Part shown: positions 5,610-7,864 of the stretch, in pieces
Layout: each line of letters opens with the position of its first letter
Numbering within the stretch: position 1 is the first letter of the stretch
The notes under the pieces: model-generated
Seen by the model: only the letters and a program-made list of their open reading frames with translations
Databases searched by the model: none
What the model was told of the DNA's origin: nothing
Translations under genes and position numbers: made by a program
From: JABDII01 sp041576235
Lineage (GTDB): Bacteria; Gemmatimonadota; Gemmatimonadetes; Gemmatimonadales; GWC2-71-9
DNA: 7,864 nucleotides
NCBI GenBank assembly: GCA_041576235.1
Contig: JBFGLJ010000136.1
Span: forward strand, 1-7,864
Direction of reading: 5' to 3'

Positions 5610-6768
5610 GCCACACCTCACTCAAGAAGGACACGCCGGCGGCCACCGGGGCCACGCCGAGGAATTCGGCTACGGTCTGTCCGATGTCCGCGAAGCTCGA
5701 TCGCTGCCCCAGGGGGACCGGGCTCACGCTGGGGCCATAGGCGAGGAGAGGAACCACTTCCCTCGAGTGATCGGTTGATGGCGTCGTCGGGTCGTTTCCA
5801 TGATCGGCGGTAAAGATAATGAGGTCCTCCTGCCGCGCGGCGCTCAGCAGCGCAGGAAGCTCCGCGTCGAGTTCGCGCAGCCCCTCCACGAACCCTGCGA
5901 CATCGTTTCGGTGTCCCCAGCTCTGGTCGAACTCGATGACGTTGGCCAGCAACAATCCCGCGGGCATGGCAGAGAGGACTTCGCGAATGAGACGATAGGC
6001 GTCCGCGTTGGTCTTCGTGTGGGTACTGGTGATGCCCCGACCGGCGAAGAGGTCGTCCACCTTCCCCACGCCGATGCGGGGCACCTGCTGGTTCTCGAGC
6101 TGGTCCAGCAGGGTCGGACCAGGAGGAGGCAAGCTGAAGTCCTTGCGCCGGGGGGTGCGCTCCCACTGCCCCACCGTCCCGATGAACGGGCGCGCGATGA
6201 CGCGGGACACGCCAAACGGTGGCTGGAGCATGTCCCGTGCGATCTCGCAGGCGCGATAGAGCTCGTGGAGCGGCACCACATCTTCGTGCGCCGCGACCTG
6301 GAAGACACTGTCGGCCGAGGTGTAGACGATCCACTTCCCTGAGGACATGTGCGCGGGGCCGAATGCTTCGACCATGGCCGTCCCGGATCCGGCCCGGTTT
6401 GCCAACACCCCGCGGCCGGTGCGTTTCGCAAACTCGGCGATGAGCTCAGACGGGAAGCCATTGGGAAAGGTCGGAAACGGCTCGTCCAGCACCAGACCGC
6501 AGATTTCCCAATGGCCGGTTGTGCTGTCTTTCCCGGCGCTGGCGGGCTCGCACAGGCCGCACGCCGCCGCGGGAGAGTCGACGGCCCGAATCGGTCCAAG
6601 ATCCGTCGTGCACCCAAGCCCGAGGGCTTCGAGGTTCGGAAGACGCAGCCGGCCCGCCGCGCGCGCCACGTTTCCGAGGGTATGACTGCCCTCATCCCCG
6701 TACGCCTCGGTGTCTCTGGCCGGACCCGCGCCGAGCCCATCCAGCACAATGACGGCCGCCCGTCGCAT
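5602..6768 (-). CDS. deoB: Phosphopentomutase
   Basis: Alkaline-phosphatase-superfamily enzyme that interconverts (deoxy)ribose-1-phosphate and (deoxy)ribose-5-phosphate, linking nucleoside breakdown to the pentose phosphate pathway. The 388 residues match the family length. Metal ligands visible by comparison with the Bacillus cereus enzyme are D10 (VLDGLG), D281 and H286 (FDQSWGHRND), D322 and H323 (TADHGND) and H334 (TDHSRE); the SADSVFQ segment has D153. The cap domain contains RVIARPFIG and RTPRRKDF. Oddity: the nucleophile loop reads GKDSTTGHWE, so S82 stands where Bacillus has the phosphorylated Thr of GKDTMTGHWE. The ATG at 6768 shares one base with the stop of the DUF1844 gene (TGATG); a GTG one codon earlier is equally possible. 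The cdd gene overlaps its end by eight bases, so the two are surely co-expressed. Confidence 0.97.
   Translation of the reverse strand: MRRAAVIVLDGLGAGPARDTEAYGDEGSHTLGNVARAAGRLRLPNLEALGLGCTTDLGPIRAVDSPAAACGLCEPASAGKDSTTGHWEICGLVLDEPFPTFPNGFPSELIAEFAKRTGRGVLANRAGSGTAMVEAFGPAHMSSGKWIVYTSADSVFQVAAHEDVVPLHELYRACEIARDMLQPPFGVSRVIARPFIGTVGQWERTPRRKDFSLPPPGPTLLDQLENQQVPRIGVGKVDDLFAGRGITSTHTKTNADAYRLIREVLSAMPAGLLLANVIEFDQSWGHRNDVAGFVEGLRELDAELPALLSAARQEDLIIFTADHGNDPTTPSTDHSREVVPLLAYGPSVSPVPLGQRSSFADIGQTVAEFLGVAPVAAGVSFLSEVWRG
5616..5619 (-). promoter_or_regulatory. Ribosome binding site deciding the cdd start
   Basis: GAGG lies six bases before the GTG at 5609, inside the last codons of deoB. It is the main reason for preferring this start over the GTG at 5621. 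Confidence 0.6.
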
Positions 6769-7022
6769 CACGTGGATTTGGACGACTTGACGAACTGGAA
6801 GCGCAGCGAGGTCAAGGTCTGGGCGAGCAGCTGCTGCTCGTCCTGTTCCAGTCGCCCCGCCGTCTTCTCTTCGAGCATGCCGAGGGTGTCGATCAGCGCC
6901 TGGGCGACGGTCGTCGGACTTGCCCCGCCAAGTTGCTCGGCGCCGGGCGGGAGGTTGCCGGCTAGCGCGGATTCGGCTTGCTGGGCGAGTCCAATCACCA
7001 AGGACGCGAAGTGCGGATTCAT
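6768..7022 (-). CDS. DUF1844 family protein
   Basis: Short 84-residue soluble protein. The second half carries the DUF1844 signature: DTLGMLEEKTAGRL (45-58), then EQQLLAQTLTSLRFQFV (62-78). The first half, NPHFASLVIGLAQQAESALAG, fits the family's N-terminal helix, followed by a Gly/Pro-rich linker (22-35). It appears all helical, with no signal peptide and no cysteines. The biochemical role of this family is not known to me. The ATG at 7022 overlaps the alr stop by four bases (ATGA), and its stop overlaps the deoB start, so it is held tightly within this transcription unit. Confidence 0.9.
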   Translation of the reverse strand: MNPHFASLVIGLAQQAESALAGNLPPGAEQLGGASPTTVAQALIDTLGMLEEKTAGRLEQDEQQLLAQTLTSLRFQFVKSSKST

Positions 7023-7864
7023 AGGCTGTGTCGATACCGGCGTGAAACCCGCCCTCCCAGGGCGGTCAGGAGTTCGTAGGGAATGGTCCCGGCGGCCTGT
7101 GCCTGTTCATCGAGGGAGACGAGTCCGCCGTAAACCGTCGCCACATCGCCAAGCCGGACCGCGCCCTCGGCCACCGCAACCATGGTGAGATCCATCGTAA
7201 CCCGACCAACAACCGGCACCCGCGTGCCTCCAAGGTCCACGTCGGTGCGCCCGCTCAAGGACCGGGGCACGCCATCGGCGTACCCCACGCCGAGGGTGGC
7301 AACCGTGCCCGCCGCTCCCGCCCTCCAGGTGGCACCGTAACTCACGGTGTCCCCAGGCCGCACGTCTCGCAGCGCGACAACCGGCGCCTGGAGTTTCACC
7401 ACGACCTCTGGCTCACGGCCCTGTCCCGCACGGCCCCCGTAGAGGAAGATACCGGGCCGCACCACGTCAGCGGCGTAGCGCCGTCCATGCAGGGCTGCGG
7501 CACTGTTAGCGGCGTGAACCACGGGCGGCCGCCGTGGCAGGCTGCTGAGCACATGGGTGAAGCGATTCCACTGGGTGTCCGTTGCCGTCGCATCGTGGTC
7601 GGCGGAGTGGAAGTGGGTGAAGACACCCTCCCATCCCCGGGCCGGCGCCGTCAGAGCCGCGACGGCCGCCAACGCCTCCTCGTCGTACCACCGAAAGCCT
7701 GCGCGGGCCATGCCGGTGTCGATCTCGAGGTGGAATGGGAGATCCGATGCCGCGATCCAGCGTTCGAGGGCGTCGAGGTCCCCGACGGTTGGGCGCAGCT
7801 CGTGCAGCAGGTAGCCCGGGATTTCGGCCGGCACCAATGGGCACGCAACGAGAATCGGTCGGCC
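7019..7864 (-). CDS. alr: Alanine racemase, partial (N-terminus beyond window)
   Basis: PLP-dependent enzyme converting L- to D-alanine for peptidoglycan. The frame is open to the right edge; 281 C-terminal residues are visible, so the PLP-binding lysine lies outside. A TTG at 7837 is internal, because matching family sequence (RPILVACPL) continues upstream of it. Visible motifs, counted from the edge: HLEIDTGMARAGF (45-57), a HSAD segment (87-90), VVRPGIFLYGG (135-144), VSYGATW (174-180) with the likely catalytic Tyr Y176, GVGYADGVPR (192-201), VGRVTMDLTMV (219-229), and PYELLTALGGRVSRRY near the end. Oddity: E47 replaces the lysine that is carbamylated in the Bacillus stearothermophilus enzyme (K129), while the partner arginine is kept (R54). 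The stop overlaps the next start (ATGA). Family assignment is firm. Confidence 0.96.
   Translation of the reverse strand, partial: GRPILVACPLVPAEIPGYLLHELRPTVGDLDALERWIAASDLPFHLEIDTGMARAGFRWYDEEALAAVAALTAPARGWEGVFTHFHSADHDATATDTQWNRFTHVLSSLPRRPPVVHAANSAAALHGRRYAADVVRPGIFLYGGRAGQGREPEVVVKLQAPVVALRDVRPGDTVSYGATWRAGAAGTVATLGVGYADGVPRSLSGRTDVDLGGTRVPVVGRVTMDLTMVAVAEGAVRLGDVATVYGGLVSLDEQAQAAGTIPYELLTALGGRVSRRYRHSL

Noticed and set aside
1..7864. Mobile element, CRISPR array, tRNA or other transfer signature
   Set aside because: No transposase or integrase motifs, no terminal inverted repeats, no regularly spaced direct repeats and no tRNA-like cloverleaf were seen; composition looks even across the genes.

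Overview
This window is a tightly packed stretch of a high-GC Gram-negative chromosome. All nine supported genes lie on the minus strand and read from the right edge to the left. A lipoprotein next to an outer-membrane barrel protein points to a diderm. The GC-rich codon use, GTG starts, DUF1844 protein and ComFB/ComEC pair would fit Gemmatimonadota or a related deep-branching phylum, but that placement is a judgement from style, not a demonstrated assignment.

In transcription order the genes are: alanine racemase (alr, start cut off by the right edge); a small DUF1844 protein; phosphopentomutase (deoB); cytidine deaminase (cdd); an uncharacterised lipoprotein with two similar beta-type domains; an outer-membrane beta-barrel protein; a 61-base gap, the only real intergenic space; the tRNA methylthiotransferase miaB; a ComFB-family protein; and the first 376 residues of the DNA-uptake channel ComEC, which runs off the left edge. 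Seven of the eight junctions are overlaps or gaps of 13 bases or less, which suggests two translationally coupled blocks: alr to the barrel gene, and miaB to comEC. A weak promoter-like sequence sits in the 61-base gap.

Functionally there are three themes. Deaminase and phosphopentomutase belong to nucleoside salvage, feeding pentose into central metabolism. The lipoprotein and barrel form an apparent envelope pair of unknown role. ComFB directly before ComEC joins a family with reported cyclic-dinucleotide receptors to the transformation channel. There is no CRISPR array, tRNA, rRNA, insertion sequence or other mobile-element signature, and no strong terminator. The most interesting points are the ComFB-ComEC coupling, the internal duplication in the lipoprotein and its partner barrel, and two active-site substitutions (Glu for the usual carbamylated Lys in Alr, Ser for the usual nucleophilic Thr in DeoB).
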